Source: CAZGCA01 sp964524145
Lineage (GTDB): Bacteria > Hydrogenedentota > CAZGCA01
Assembly (NCBI GenBank): GCA_964524145.1
Contig: CAZGCA010000069.1
Location: forward strand, 1-33,007
Direction of reading: 5' to 3'
DNA: 33,007 nt
Of this stretch, positions 24,431 through 32,358 are shown piece after piece. Below the pieces are notes generated by a model. The model was not told the DNA's origin. It saw only the letters and a list, made by a program, of their open reading frames with translations, and searched no databases. Positions within the stretch are counted from its first letter, which is position 1. The number at the start of each line of letters is the position of its first letter. Made by a program: the position numbers and the translations under genes.

Positions 24431-25534
24431 ATGCTCAACAAACGAAACTTCGTTACGGTTGTTCTTGTAGCAGTATGGGTTCTCTCGTCGGTTCCCGCAT
24501 TTGGGCTGACGCGTGTCGGCGACATCACCTCGATCCAGGGTGCGAGAGACAACATCCTCAAGGGATACGGTCTTGTGGTGGGCCTGGCAGGCACGGGCGA
24601 CGGAGTTAATGCAGCGCTTCGCGCCCAGCAGAGACTGTTGCGGCGCATGCAGGTTGAGGTCACCTCGACACGGGACCTGAGCGCCAAGAATGTTGCGGTC
24701 GTAATGGTCACGGCGACACTGCAGCCGTATGCCAGGGAAGGCACGCGCATAGATGTCGTCGTCAACTCTCTGTTTGACGCGTCGAGTCTCGGCGGAGGCA
24801 CGCTGCTCGAAACGCTTCTCTATGACGTAAACGGCGACGTGTATGCAATCGCGCAGGGGCCCGTCTCGGTGGGCGGATTTGCCGCGGGTGCCGCCGGCGC
24901 CAGCTTAAGGAAGAACCACGTCACCGTTGGCACTATACCGGGCGGCGCGCTCGTTGAACGAGAAGTGCCCGCTCAAATCACCGACGGCGAAAGCCTCAAT
25001 CTTCTGCTTCAAAGACCGGACTTCCTCACGGCATCAAACATATCTGCCGCGGTGAACGAGGCATTCGGAGATGGCACGGCCGAGGCCCTGAACGCGAGCA
25101 CCATAAATGTCATCATACCAGAAAGTTACTATACCGACCCGGTACGTTTCATCGCCAGCGTCGAACAACTCGAAGCTAAACCGGGAATTCCCGCCAAGGT
25201 TGTCATTAACGAGCGCACCGGCACGGTGGTCGTCGGCGGCGATGTGACGCTGTCGCCGGTCGGAATTGCGCAAGGCGGACTGACGATCCAGATCAAAGTT
25301 GGGGCGCTAGTCTCACAGCCCGCACCGCTTAGCCCGGGACAGACTGTAGTGGTGCCCGAGGCCGAGGTGACGGCCGCCGATCGGCCCGCCCAACTGGAAA
25401 TCGCCGACGGAGCCGACGTCAGCGAGATTGCGGAAGCGCTTAACAACTTGGGCGTGACGCCGCGGGACCTGATCTCGATATTCCAGGCGCTCCAGAAAGC
25501 CGGCGCGTTGCACGCCGAGCTTGAGCTTATGTAG
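24431..25534 (+). CDS. flgI: Flagellar P-ring protein FlgI
   Basis: A 367-residue protein, the usual FlgI size. A signal peptide (cleavage near VPAFG) leads into LTRVGDITSIQGARDNILKG and YGLVVGLAGTGDG, the hallmark N-terminus. Further on are KNVAVVMVTATLQPYAREGT, INERTGTVVVGGDV and the C-terminal LNNLGVTPRDLISIFQALQK. It forms the periplasmic P ring at the peptidoglycan, aided by FlgA. GGAGGAG lies before the ATG, which follows flgH by 19 nt. Confidence 0.97.
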   Translation: MLNKRNFVTVVLVAVWVLSSVPAFGLTRVGDITSIQGARDNILKGYGLVVGLAGTGDGVNAALRAQQRLLRRMQVEVTSTRDLSAKNVAVVMVTATLQPYAREGTRIDVVVNSLFDASSLGGGTLLETLLYDVNGDVYAIAQGPVSVGGFAAGAAGASLRKNHVTVGTIPGGALVEREVPAQITDGESLNLLLQRPDFLTASNISAAVNEAFGDGTAEALNASTINVIIPESYYTDPVRFIASVEQLEAKPGIPAKVVINERTGTVVVGGDVTLSPVGIAQGGLTIQIKVGALVSQPAPLSPGQTVVVPEAEVTAADRPAQLEIADGADVSEIAEALNNLGVTPRDLISIFQALQKAGALHAELELM

Positions 25535-25552
25535 TCGGAGAGATACTGCATA

Positions 25553-25936
25553 ATGACACAGCCTATTTCGCTCAACCTTTCCGCTGACACGCTCTACGTT
25601 AACAAACCCCCACTGAAGGCTGCTCAGCACGCCCTGGGTGCGATCAAGGCCAACCCGGGCGACGCGGAGGCGGAACAGCTTGCGGCACAACAGCTTGAGT
25701 CGCTGTTCATCTACCAACTGTTGAAGGAACTCCGCAAGACCATCCCGAAATCCGAGCTGTTTGACGGGGGGCATGCGCAAGAGATGTATGAGGACATGCT
25801 TGACGAACGGCTTGCCGACTACATCGCTCAGAAGTCGTCAATCGGCGTGGCTCAGCAGATACTGCAAGAGCTGGCAGCAACCGGAGTAAAGAAACAGGCG
25901 GATCTTACCGATAGTACCCCTGTGGAGGTGTCATAG
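25553..25936 (+). CDS. flgJ: Single-domain rod-binding protein FlgJ (N-terminal domain only)
   Basis: This 127-residue protein corresponds only to the rod-cap half of proteobacterial FlgJ: AAQQLESLFIYQLLKELRKT, IPKSELFDGGHAQEMYEDML, and the following LADYIAQKSSIGVAQQILQ. The C-terminal muramidase domain is absent, as is common outside gamma- and beta-proteobacteria, so another lytic enzyme must open the peptidoglycan for the rod. The ATG follows flgI by 18 nt with GGAGAG upstream. Its stop overlaps the flgN start by 1 nt (TAGTG). Confidence 0.92.
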   Translation: MTQPISLNLSADTLYVNKPPLKAAQHALGAIKANPGDAEAEQLAAQQLESLFIYQLLKELRKTIPKSELFDGGHAQEMYEDMLDERLADYIAQKSSIGVAQQILQELAATGVKKQADLTDSTPVEVS

Positions 25937-26433
25937 TGGGCGAACTGCTAAACAATCTGGCAGACCTTTTCTGCAAACAGCTTGGTCTCTATGCCGAGCT
26001 GGCTGAACTGTCGACCACTCAAAAACAGATTATCGTGGACGGCGATCTCGAGGCCCTGAGCGGTATCGTAGAAAGGGAATCGGCGCTTGTCTTGAGAGGC
26101 GCAACTCTCGAGGAGCAAAGGACCCGGTTGATGGCGGTGCTGGCGTCCCAGGGGTTCATTTCACGTCGGGACATCACTTTGACAGAGCTTATAAGAGAGG
26201 TTGACGAACCGTTCGCGACGAAATTCGCGGGCTTTCAGGTGGAACTAAACGAGGTGGTCATGCGCGTTCGGCGGGCCAACCAGAACAACCGGATACTTCT
26301 CAGCTACTCGCTGGCAATGATCGACCGGGCGCTGGCGAGGCTTGCCGGAACAGACGATGCCAGCGAGGTGTACGACGATTCGGGAGCAAAGAGCAAACGC
26401 ACCCGCGTTGGCACAGTTGACAAGAGGGCTTGA
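25936..26433 (+). CDS. flgN: Flagellar export chaperone FlgN
   Basis: A 165-residue mostly helical protein with the loosely conserved FlgN pattern: LFCKQLGLYAELAELSTTQK, then IIVDGDLEALSGIVERESAL and a C-terminal helix NRILLSYSLAMIDRALARL. FlgN binds the C-termini of FlgK and FlgL in the cytoplasm and delivers them to the export gate. The GTG start overlaps the flgJ stop and has GGAGGTG 7 nt upstream. Sequence similarity in this family is low, so the position directly before flgK carries much of the assignment. Confidence 0.88.
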   Translation: MGELLNNLADLFCKQLGLYAELAELSTTQKQIIVDGDLEALSGIVERESALVLRGATLEEQRTRLMAVLASQGFISRRDITLTELIREVDEPFATKFAGFQVELNEVVMRVRRANQNNRILLSYSLAMIDRALARLAGTDDASEVYDDSGAKSKRTRVGTVDKRA

Positions 26434-26469
26434 CGGAACCGTGTCAAACACCTGGAGAAAGGTATAGAG

Positions 26470-28185
26470 ATGGGCGGTCTGTTCGCGGCACTCGGCATTG
26501 GCATATCCGGTATGCAGGCACACCAGATAGCCATGCGGATAACGGGCCAGAACATCTCCAACGTAAACACCGAAGGCTATTCGAGACAGCGCGCGGACCT
26601 TGTGGGCCGCGACCCTGTGGACCTTGGCTACGTCGGTGCGATAGGTCGCGGGGTGGACGTTGGCGATATCATTCAGGTGCGCGACGAATTTCTCGACGTT
26701 CTCTACCGGACGGAGAACTCGAACCTCTGGCAATCGAAGACCGAGAGAGACTATCTCGCGAGGGTTGAAGACGCGTTCCTTGAACCCAGCGAGGTGGGGT
26801 TATCGACCCTTCTCGACGGGTTCTTCACTTCTCTCCAGGATTTTGCTACCAATCCCGAGAGCCAACCCATTCGGGCAGCAGTTGTCGCAAGCGCACGAAC
26901 GCTTGTCGATTCATTCAGGGGTGTCACGGACCGGCTTGACGATCTCCGCACGGACGCTAATAACGCCATCAAGGATCAAGTGGGGCAGATCAACAATCTG
27001 AGCGAACAGATAGCGGACCTGAACCGGCGCATCGTTGACTTCGAGGCCGGCACGGCAAAGGCAAACGACCTCCGAGACAGAAGAGCGTACTTGCTGGACC
27101 AGCTCTCGCGGATAACCTCCATTAAGGTTACCGAAGACAAAGCCGGAGCAGTCACCGTCGAGACCGGCGGGGTGGATATCGTCAGGGGCGTGTTTTTCGA
27201 CGAGATCGAGGCCGTCGTAGATCCATCGCTCGATCCAATACGAAATGACTTCGTCAAGATCGTTCACTCCCGAAGCGGCAACGACATGACAATAACCAGT
27301 GGAGAGCTGTACGGCTTGTTAAACGCCAGAGATAATACCCTGCCGACCATCGAGACTGACCTTAACGATCTTGCCGAAGCACTGATCGCGGAGTTCAACA
27401 AGATCCATAGCCAGGGCAACGGGCTGAACGGGTTCACGTCTCTGACCAGCGACAACTTTGTACTGGCCGGGACCGAAGGGAACGACCTCGACGACCCGGC
27501 CACCGGTCTCGCTTTCACCCCGGTGGACGGGAGCTTCGAGATCAACGTTATCGATGCCACCGGTGCCGTATCGACGACAACCATCACCGTTGACCTCGAC
27601 GGGGCTGGCGCAGATGACAGCCTCAACGATCTGGCTGCAAATCTCAATGCGGTCGGGGACATTTCCGCTTCGGTATCTAATGGCCGTCTCGTTATGACCG
27701 CCGATCCGACGTACTCATTCACGTTCTCGAACGATTCGAGCAACGTGCTGCAGGTCCTCGGGCTGAACACGTTCTTCAGCGGAAGCAATGCCGCCAACAT
27801 CGATATCAACTCCGTTGTCGAGAACGACCTCACACTGATAGCCGCTTCGCTCAGCATCGATCCGCTGGACACAGGCAACAACGAGAACGCTCTGAATCTT
27901 GCAGGGCTGCAGCAGGGCTTGGTCATGGAGGGCGGTAGCGCAAGCCTCGGCGATTCCTTGAACGCCACCGTCTCCAATATCGGCAATGTAGCCAACCGTC
28001 TGGAACTCGAAGCCCAGACCCAAGACTTGTTTGTGCGCGAAATGGACGCCCGCCGACAGCAGGTCTCCGGCGTGGACCTGAACGAGGAGGCCGCCAACCT
28101 TATCAGGTTTCAACGGGGGTTCGAGGCAGCCGCGCGCCTCATAACTGTCACCGACGCAATGCTCGAGGCCGTCATAAGGATGTGA
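26470..28185 (+). CDS. flgK: Flagellar hook-associated protein 1 (FlgK)
   Basis: A 571-residue protein. It has the axial-protein N-terminus GLFAALGIGISGMQAHQIAM and QNISNVNTEGYSRQRADL, the FlgK N-terminal helical region (FLDVLYRTENSNLWQSKTER), a variable Asp/Gly/Ser-rich middle (about 290-460), and the conserved C-terminus VDLNEEAANLIRFQRGFEAA then RLITVTDAMLEAVIRM. It forms the first hook-filament junction zone. The ATG follows flgN by 36 nt with AAAGG upstream, and flgL follows by 7 nt. Confidence 0.96.
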   Translation: MGGLFAALGIGISGMQAHQIAMRITGQNISNVNTEGYSRQRADLVGRDPVDLGYVGAIGRGVDVGDIIQVRDEFLDVLYRTENSNLWQSKTERDYLARVEDAFLEPSEVGLSTLLDGFFTSLQDFATNPESQPIRAAVVASARTLVDSFRGVTDRLDDLRTDANNAIKDQVGQINNLSEQIADLNRRIVDFEAGTAKANDLRDRRAYLLDQLSRITSIKVTEDKAGAVTVETGGVDIVRGVFFDEIEAVVDPSLDPIRNDFVKIVHSRSGNDMTITSGELYGLLNARDNTLPTIETDLNDLAEALIAEFNKIHSQGNGLNGFTSLTSDNFVLAGTEGNDLDDPATGLAFTPVDGSFEINVIDATGAVSTTTITVDLDGAGADDSLNDLAANLNAVGDISASVSNGRLVMTADPTYSFTFSNDSSNVLQVLGLNTFFSGSNAANIDINSVVENDLTLIAASLSIDPLDTGNNENALNLAGLQQGLVMEGGSASLGDSLNATVSNIGNVANRLELEAQTQDLFVREMDARRQQVSGVDLNEEAANLIRFQRGFEAAARLITVTDAMLEAVIRM

Positions 28186-28192
28186 GGTAGGA

Positions 28193-29101
28193 ATGGGCTT
28201 TAGAGTTACGACCAGGATGCTGATAGATCAGTCCCTGGCAAACCTGCGAACGCAACAACAACAGCTCGCTCTGCTCCAGGAACGGTTATCCACCGGAAAG
28301 CAGATCAACCGGCCCTCTGATGACCCGGTCGGTACACGCCGGGCCATGGCCACGCGTACCAGCATCACCAACATCGATCAGTTTCTGAGTAACGTACGCG
28401 AAGCACAGTCGTTCTCCCGCATCTCGGAAGACGCTGTCCAAGGGGTGATTGACAACGTCAGGCGCGTGCGAGAGCTGACGTTGCAGGGAGCCAACGGGAC
28501 GCTCGCCCAGGAGCAGCGCGACGGGCTCGCCTTGCAGATCAACCAGTTGCTCGAAGCCGTGATAGACCTAGCCAACACGCAATCGGGCCGCAGGTTCGTC
28601 TTTGCGGGAACCAGAACGCAGACCAAGCCGTTTGACCCGACAATCGTGGGCGGCGAGGTAACCGCCGTGACATATCAGGGCAACAGCGACACGTTCGACG
28701 TGGCTGTCTCCGAGGGATTGACGTTGACGGTCAACCAGACAGGCGACAGCGTTTTTCAGGATTTGCAGGACACGTTCCAAACGCTCATCGACATACGCAG
28801 TGACCTGCGCATCAGCGATATCGATAGCCTGTCAAACGTGCGTCTCGGCGAGCTTGACGATATCGAAACACAACTGCTCAACAGCCTTGGCGTGTATGGT
28901 GCAAATTCCAATCGGCTTTCGCTCGTCGAGGAACGGCTGAGGGACGACGGGCTGAACTTTCGGGATCTGCTTTCAGTGACCGAGGACGCGGACTTCGCCG
29001 AGACGATCATGGAATACAACGCGCAGGAAGTGGCGTTCCAAGCCGCGCTTCAGGCCGGCATGAGACTCATCGAACCCTCCCTGCTGGATTTCCTGCGCTA
29101 G
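28193..29101 (+). CDS. flgL: Flagellar hook-associated protein 3 (FlgL)
   Basis: A 302-residue flagellin-like junction protein. The N-terminal helices RVTTRMLIDQSLANLRTQ and LQERLSTGKQINRPSDDPVG match the flagellin/FlgL D0-D1 pattern, RRFVFAGTRTQTKPF is the FlgL-specific segment, and the C-terminus VTEDADFAETIMEYNAQEVA with FQAALQAGMRLIEPSLLDFL completes the coiled coil. FlgL sits between FlgK and the filament. It is the last gene of the flagellar run before a 289-nt gap. Confidence 0.95.
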   Translation: MGFRVTTRMLIDQSLANLRTQQQQLALLQERLSTGKQINRPSDDPVGTRRAMATRTSITNIDQFLSNVREAQSFSRISEDAVQGVIDNVRRVRELTLQGANGTLAQEQRDGLALQINQLLEAVIDLANTQSGRRFVFAGTRTQTKPFDPTIVGGEVTAVTYQGNSDTFDVAVSEGLTLTVNQTGDSVFQDLQDTFQTLIDIRSDLRISDIDSLSNVRLGELDDIETQLLNSLGVYGANSNRLSLVEERLRDDGLNFRDLLSVTEDADFAETIMEYNAQEVAFQAALQAGMRLIEPSLLDFLR

Positions 29102-29206
29102 GAACATGTGCGAAAAGCTGATGGCTGACGGGTGACTCGACAGTGAGACGACGAAGCCTCTTGTTTATCGAGATTGCGCGTTTCTTCGCTTCGTTTGTAG
29201 GGGAGG

Positions 29207-29237
29207 CTGACCGTTATAACCGTAGGAGTGCGGTCAG
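29207..29237 (+). terminator. Weak hairpin downstream of flgL
   Basis: CTGACCG (29207-29213) and CGGTCAG (29231-29237) form a 7-bp stem with a 17-nt loop and no T-tract. It may end or attenuate the flgF-flgL transcript or be a regulatory site. Nothing else is recognised in the 29102-29320 stretch. Confidence 0.3.
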
Positions 29238-29322
29238 GCTAACGCTGGTGCGCACAGGGAACAGGATCGGCGGAACTCGTGCCGTCTGCCACTCCGGCGG
29301 TAGTGTTGTGTGCGCCTTGCTG

Positions 29323-29351
29323 TTGCAGTAGGGCGACTAACTGTGTATAAT
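29323..29351 (+). promoter_or_regulatory. Sigma70-type promoter of fliW-csrA
   Basis: TTGCAG (29323-29328), exactly 17 nt, TATAAT (29346-29351, a perfect -10). Initiation near 29358 leaves about 33 nt to the fliW start. fliW-csrA is thus probably expressed independently of the flg run. Confidence 0.68.
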
Positions 29352-29390
29352 CGTTGGTGATAAGGTTCAGCGGATAGGAGTGTGCGTCTC

Positions 29391-29876
29391 GTGAAGGTTG
29401 AGACACTTCGGTTTGGCGTCGTCGAGCTTGCCGAAAAAGACGTAATAGAGTTCACGCAGCCGATATTGGGCTTCGCGGACTGTACCCGGTTCTTCAGGGT
29501 CGAGATCGCAGAGAAAGAATCGGTCTTCTGGCTCCAGTCGGTTGACAAACCCGAAGTCGCCTTCATTGTCATGAACCCCCTGCAGGTGCTCCCCGATTAT
29601 GAAGTGCGAATTGTCGAAAGCGACGTTGCAGACTTGCATCTCGAGGATGAAAAAGAGGCCGAGGTGCTCACGTTGGTGGTTGTGCCGAAAGACACGGCTC
29701 AAGTGCGTACAAACCTGAAAGCGCCCATAGTCTTCAACCCAAGGCTGAAGCTCGCCAAGCAAGTCGTGCTCCACGAGAGCGATTACCCTATACGCTATTA
29801 TCTGCACGGAGTCCCGCCGAAGGAAGAGGAGGTTCAGGAGCCAACGGATGCTGGTTCTCACGCGGAAAGAAAATGA
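29391..29876 (+). CDS. fliW: Flagellar assembly factor FliW
   Basis: FliW (about 161 residues) binds CsrA and relieves CsrA repression of flagellin translation; free flagellin competes for FliW. Family landmarks are MKVETLRFGVVEL, EKDVIEFTQPILGFADCTRF, FWLQSVDKPEVAFIVMNP, VLTLVVVPKDTAQVRTNLKA, and PIVFNPRLKLAKQVVL. GTG 29391 is preferred over GTG 29382 because GGAG lies only 1-2 nt before the latter but about 10 nt before the former, and the resulting MKVETLRFG matches the typical FliW start. The 3' end overlaps csrA by 29 nt. Confidence 0.95.
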   Translation: MKVETLRFGVVELAEKDVIEFTQPILGFADCTRFFRVEIAEKESVFWLQSVDKPEVAFIVMNPLQVLPDYEVRIVESDVADLHLEDEKEAEVLTLVVVPKDTAQVRTNLKAPIVFNPRLKLAKQVVLHESDYPIRYYLHGVPPKEEEVQEPTDAGSHAERK

Positions 29877-30075
29877 AAGCATAATGATCGGCGACAACAT
29901 CGAGGTCAAGATACTCGATGTTCGGGAGAACCAGGTTCGTGTTGGCGTGGATGCTCCGCGAGAGGTTACCGTTCACCGCAAAGAAATATATCTCGCCATA
30001 AAGAAAGAGAACATAGAGGCCGCTGCTGCTGCCCGCGACGCGAAAGACGTCGAAAAGATCATCGGCGGCACGTAA
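29848..30075 (+). CDS. csrA: Carbon storage regulator CsrA (translational repressor)
   Basis: A 75-residue CsrA with the invariant N-terminus MLVLTRKENESIMIGDNIEV, the central VRVGVDAPREVTVHRKEIY containing the RNA-binding Arg region, and an extended C-terminal helix (IEAAAAARDAKDVEKIIGGT), longer than in E. coli, as in FliW-dependent CsrA proteins. It binds GGA motifs in mRNA leaders, typically the flagellin leader, which is not in this window. AGGAG lies 8 nt before the ATG. The 29-nt overlap with fliW implies coupled translation and fixed stoichiometry. Confidence 0.97.
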   Translation: MLVLTRKENESIMIGDNIEVKILDVRENQVRVGVDAPREVTVHRKEIYLAIKKENIEAAAAARDAKDVEKIIGGT

Positions 30076-30129
30076 TACCAACACCGTCCCTCCTGCCTTC
30101 GATCTTGCACCCTCAACCTCCTTCTCTGC

Positions 30130-30159
30130 TTGCTTTGTCGGTCAAGAAGGCGTTATAAT
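30130..30159 (+). promoter_or_regulatory. Putative promoter of the membrane protein/aldolase pair
   Basis: TTGCTT (30130-30135), an 18-nt spacer, TATAAT (30154-30159, perfect -10), about 135 nt before the start at 30298. Nothing else is seen in the 222-nt gap after csrA. Confidence 0.5.
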
Positions 30160-30297
30160 CCTCACGAGATCGTCAGCGAGCATAACGAACGCTGACGCCG
30201 GAGAAGGACCGATCATCACGCAATGCGCCGAAGGGAGAATAGCTGACGCGAACAGCGCCATCGGTGTGATGGGGAGCCGGTCGGTGTGGGAGCGGGA

Positions 30298-30660
30298 ATG
30301 ATGACGAAGCCCGGGGTGATTCTCGCCGCTGGTGTGGCGGTTCTGATCGGGATCATCTTCTTCCGGCGGTTCACGTTCGCTCTGTTTGGCAGGACGCTCG
30401 AAATACTGGTCTACTGGTACATATTGCATTGCGTCATCTATGGACTGGCGTTGATCCTGAACTGGCTCATAAAGGCAACCTACTCGCCGTTGCTCCCGAC
30501 AGGGGGCATGACGCGTCCCATTGCCATGAGCCTGTTTTCGCTGAAGAAAGACAGCTACTATCCCGAGGGCATTGCGTGGTTCGAACGCGTTTGCGTTGTG
30601 GTGATCGCGTACTTTACAATCAAGATGCGGAACAAGTACAAAACAAGTTCGGGCGGCTAG
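30298..30660 (+). CDS. Small hypothetical membrane protein
   Basis: This is an unrecognised protein of about 120 residues with three likely membrane segments: VILAAGVAVLIGIIFF, then LEILVYWYILHCVIYGLALI, and VCVVVIAYFTIKM near the C-terminus, followed by a basic tail. The loop between segments 2 and 3 carries SPLLPTGGMTRPIAMSLFSL. I take the ATG at 30298 (or 30301) because GGGAG lies 5-8 nt upstream; a GTG at 30286 has none. The gene lies 36 nt before the aldolase gene on the same strand, so it may be co-transcribed and could be a membrane partner, but no function is inferred. A longer reading frame on the opposite strand is judged a shadow. Confidence 0.6.
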   Translation: MMTKPGVILAAGVAVLIGIIFFRRFTFALFGRTLEILVYWYILHCVIYGLALILNWLIKATYSPLLPTGGMTRPIAMSLFSLKKDSYYPEGIAWFERVCVVVIAYFTIKMRNKYKTSSGG

Positions 30661-30696
30661 CTGAGCGGCTGTTCGGACGGGAAGGATGGAGGTCGT

Positions 30697-31689
30697 ATGA
30701 TACCGGAATTCTTGCGAGGCGTAATAGTGCCGTTGTTCACTCCGTGCAACGCTGACGGATCGATCGATCCGGTTGGTGTCAAGGAGTTCGTCCGCTACAT
30801 AAATGATAGAGCCAGCATCTCGTCGATATTCGCTCGATCGGGTATGGGCCGGATGTATACCTTCAGCGTCGCCGATACCAAGCTGATGACCGATCTCGTC
30901 GTTGAGGCTGCCGGCGACACTCCGGTACTTCCGGGGACATCCGGCGAGTGGGATCGCGACAGGGACAACAAGCCCGACCCCGAACGATACACCGCGCAGA
31001 CCATCGAACTGAGCCGGTATGCCGCACAGAAAGGGGCCGCCGCCGTGGTTATCGTTATGCCCGAAGCTCTCAAGAAACAACCGGGGAAGCCTGTCGGGGA
31101 GACGATAATCGAGTACTTTCAGAAGGTGGCACCCAACGTCGAGGTTCCGATAGTCATCTACAACCCGCCGGGGATCTCGGCCGAGTACGAGATTAGACCG
31201 GAGATCCTCGTCGAGCTCCAGAAGATGCCCAACATCGCCGGCATGAAATACTCGACCGCCGACCTGGACAAGCTCAAGGGCATCTCAGACGTCAAAAGCG
31301 ACGAGTTCGCGTTCATCGCCGGCAACGAAACGGCGTTTCTGGACGCGCTCAAACTGGACGCGGTTGGGGTCATCGGCCAGGGGTGCGACATCAACCCCGA
31401 GATACTGAAGGCCGTCCACGACTATTACGTCCAGGGCAACCACGAGGAGGCCGCCAAGGCGCAGGATGCCGCCAACAAGTGTCTTGAGGCCTGCGAAGGT
31501 ATAGACAGCGTGTTGTTTCTGCTCAGACACGCCGCCGAACAGGGATACAACGTCCAGCCCTATACTCGTAGGGGCCAAACCGGGTACGAGGATTCAGAGG
31601 AACAAGCTGCAACCATCTCGGACGCCGACTACCAGCGGTTAAAAAAGGCCATCGACAAACTTACCGGACCGTATCGAGCAGCTAGTTAG
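30697..31689 (+). CDS. DapA/N-acetylneuraminate-lyase superfamily aldolase, divergent active site
   Basis: A 330-residue (beta/alpha)8 class I aldolase. The N-terminus RGVIVPLFTPCNADGSIDPV, the catalytic Tyr in VIYNPPG (Y155) and the Schiff-base Lys in NIAGMKYS (K184) have the spacing of the DHDPS/NAL family. However, the carboxylate-binding GTTGE/GSTGE motif after strand 2 is replaced by RSGMGRMY; a GTSGE string does occur, but one strand later (LPGTSGEWDRD). It is therefore unlikely to be a true dihydrodipicolinate synthase, and a dehydratase or aldolase for another keto acid or sugar acid is more plausible. It is slightly longer than typical (290-300) because of its C-terminus. The start is ATG with GGAAGGATGGAGG upstream. 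It converges with the minus-strand genes to its right. Confidence 0.88.
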   Translation: MIPEFLRGVIVPLFTPCNADGSIDPVGVKEFVRYINDRASISSIFARSGMGRMYTFSVADTKLMTDLVVEAAGDTPVLPGTSGEWDRDRDNKPDPERYTAQTIELSRYAAQKGAAAVVIVMPEALKKQPGKPVGETIIEYFQKVAPNVEVPIVIYNPPGISAEYEIRPEILVELQKMPNIAGMKYSTADLDKLKGISDVKSDEFAFIAGNETAFLDALKLDAVGVIGQGCDINPEILKAVHDYYVQGNHEEAAKAQDAANKCLEACEGIDSVLFLLRHAAEQGYNVQPYTRRGQTGYEDSEEQAATISDADYQRLKKAIDKLTGPYRAAS

Positions 31690-31712
31690 TAGAGTTTGCC
31701 TGCTTCCTCGCG
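31690..31712. repeat. 23-bp direct repeat, copy 1 (left flank of the four-helix-bundle gene)
   Basis: Identical to 32360-32382, exactly 670 bp away (begins TAGAGTTTGCC, ends TTCCTCGCG). Read on the minus strand it encodes REEAGKL, the C-terminus of the 32359-32931 gene. It starts immediately after the aldolase stop codon. Confidence 0.85.
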
Positions 31713-31720
31713 TTCAGGCG

Positions 31721-32330
31721 TCAACTTGTGCGTCGCGACTTCTTGTTCCGCCGTGTCCGGTAAAGGCGCTCTGTGAACCCGCCCTCGGTTTCGAAGGACT
31801 TCGCCTGCGCTGCTACTTGGCGGTTCAACAGGGCAGTGGTGACTCCGATCAGGACGAGCGCTGCATTCGCCGAAATCTCGGCATAGCGCGATTTGATTGA
31901 CGGGATGGACTCCATGGACCCTCCGCCCTGTCCATCTTGTCTATCTCGTCCATGAATCTCCTGCACCCACGCTGCCACCTCGTCCGCCGTGGCGCAACGT
32001 CGGGCGACCAGCGCTTTCCGCCGAGGGTCGCCGGGCTCCCACAACCTCAGCCTCCGCTGTCTCAAGAAGTCCTCGTAATCCAGCCGCAGTTCCTCGAGGC
32101 TCGCTTTCGCCACGTTGGTCAGTTTCAGCTCGATCTTCTTCGAAGTCCCGCTTGCCACGCTCCCCCTCGGCGATGTTCTGCACGCCCGATCGGGCCGCCT
32201 GCACCATCTGGTCGCGCGTCCGGCTGCGTTTATCCACGTAACGGTCACAAAATCGCACCGTCACGTCATAGACCATTTGCGCGATCTGGAAAGTCTTGAG
32301 ATTACGGTATCCCCCGTGCTTCGGAATCAA
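31721..32330 (-). pseudogene. Four-helix-bundle suffix-domain protein (23S-IVS/bS23-like superfamily), frameshifted
   Basis: Two overlapping minus-strand frames together make one family member. Frame A gives LIPKHGGYRNLKTFQIAQM, YDVTVRFCDRYVDKRSRT and RDQMVQAARSGVQNIAEG. Frame B continues SVASGTSKKIELKLTNVAKA, SLEELRLDYEDFLRQRRLRL, a short repeat linker, then ANAALVLIGVTTALLNRQVA and FETEGGFTERLYRTRR. The junction is a run of five C (plus strand, 32162-32166); with four the reading is continuous, so one base is extra. No ATG/GTG is available in frame A; TTG at 32330 is the likeliest start. The family is related to proteins encoded in 23S rRNA intervening sequences, function unknown. It could be a true pseudogene or a sequencing error. 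Confidence 0.78.
31892..31956 (-). repeat. Degenerate 9-bp repeats in the linker of the four-helix-bundle gene
   Basis: On the plus strand GTCCATCTT, GTCTATCTC and GTCCATGAA (31930-31956) are consecutive 9-nt units, and TTTGATTGA, CGGGATGGA and CTCCATGGA (31892-31918) are another set. They encode a period-3 linker (HGRDRQDGQ and SMESIPSIKS). This looks like an in-frame expandable simple repeat between the two helical halves of the protein. Confidence 0.5.
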
Positions 32331-32358
32331 AGGCTCACGTCCATCACACCGCCACCAC

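Noticed and set aside
29143..29331. 62-codon open frame between flgL and fliW
   Set aside because: It has a weak start, no recognisable domain, contains the CTGACCG/CGGTCAG hairpin and ends inside the fliW promoter. It is probably non-coding.
30930..30960. GTSGE in the aldolase taken as the canonical DHDPS GTTGE motif
   Set aside because: By order of strands it falls at the third strand (TPVLPGTSGE, where other members read PVIAGTG), not after the second strand where the substrate-binding motif belongs.
30142..31080. 312-codon open frame on the minus strand opposite the small membrane protein and aldolase genes
   Set aside because: It has no family motif, is His/Arg/Pro-rich, and runs opposite two genes with ribosome sites and recognisable features. 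It is an antisense shadow of codon bias.
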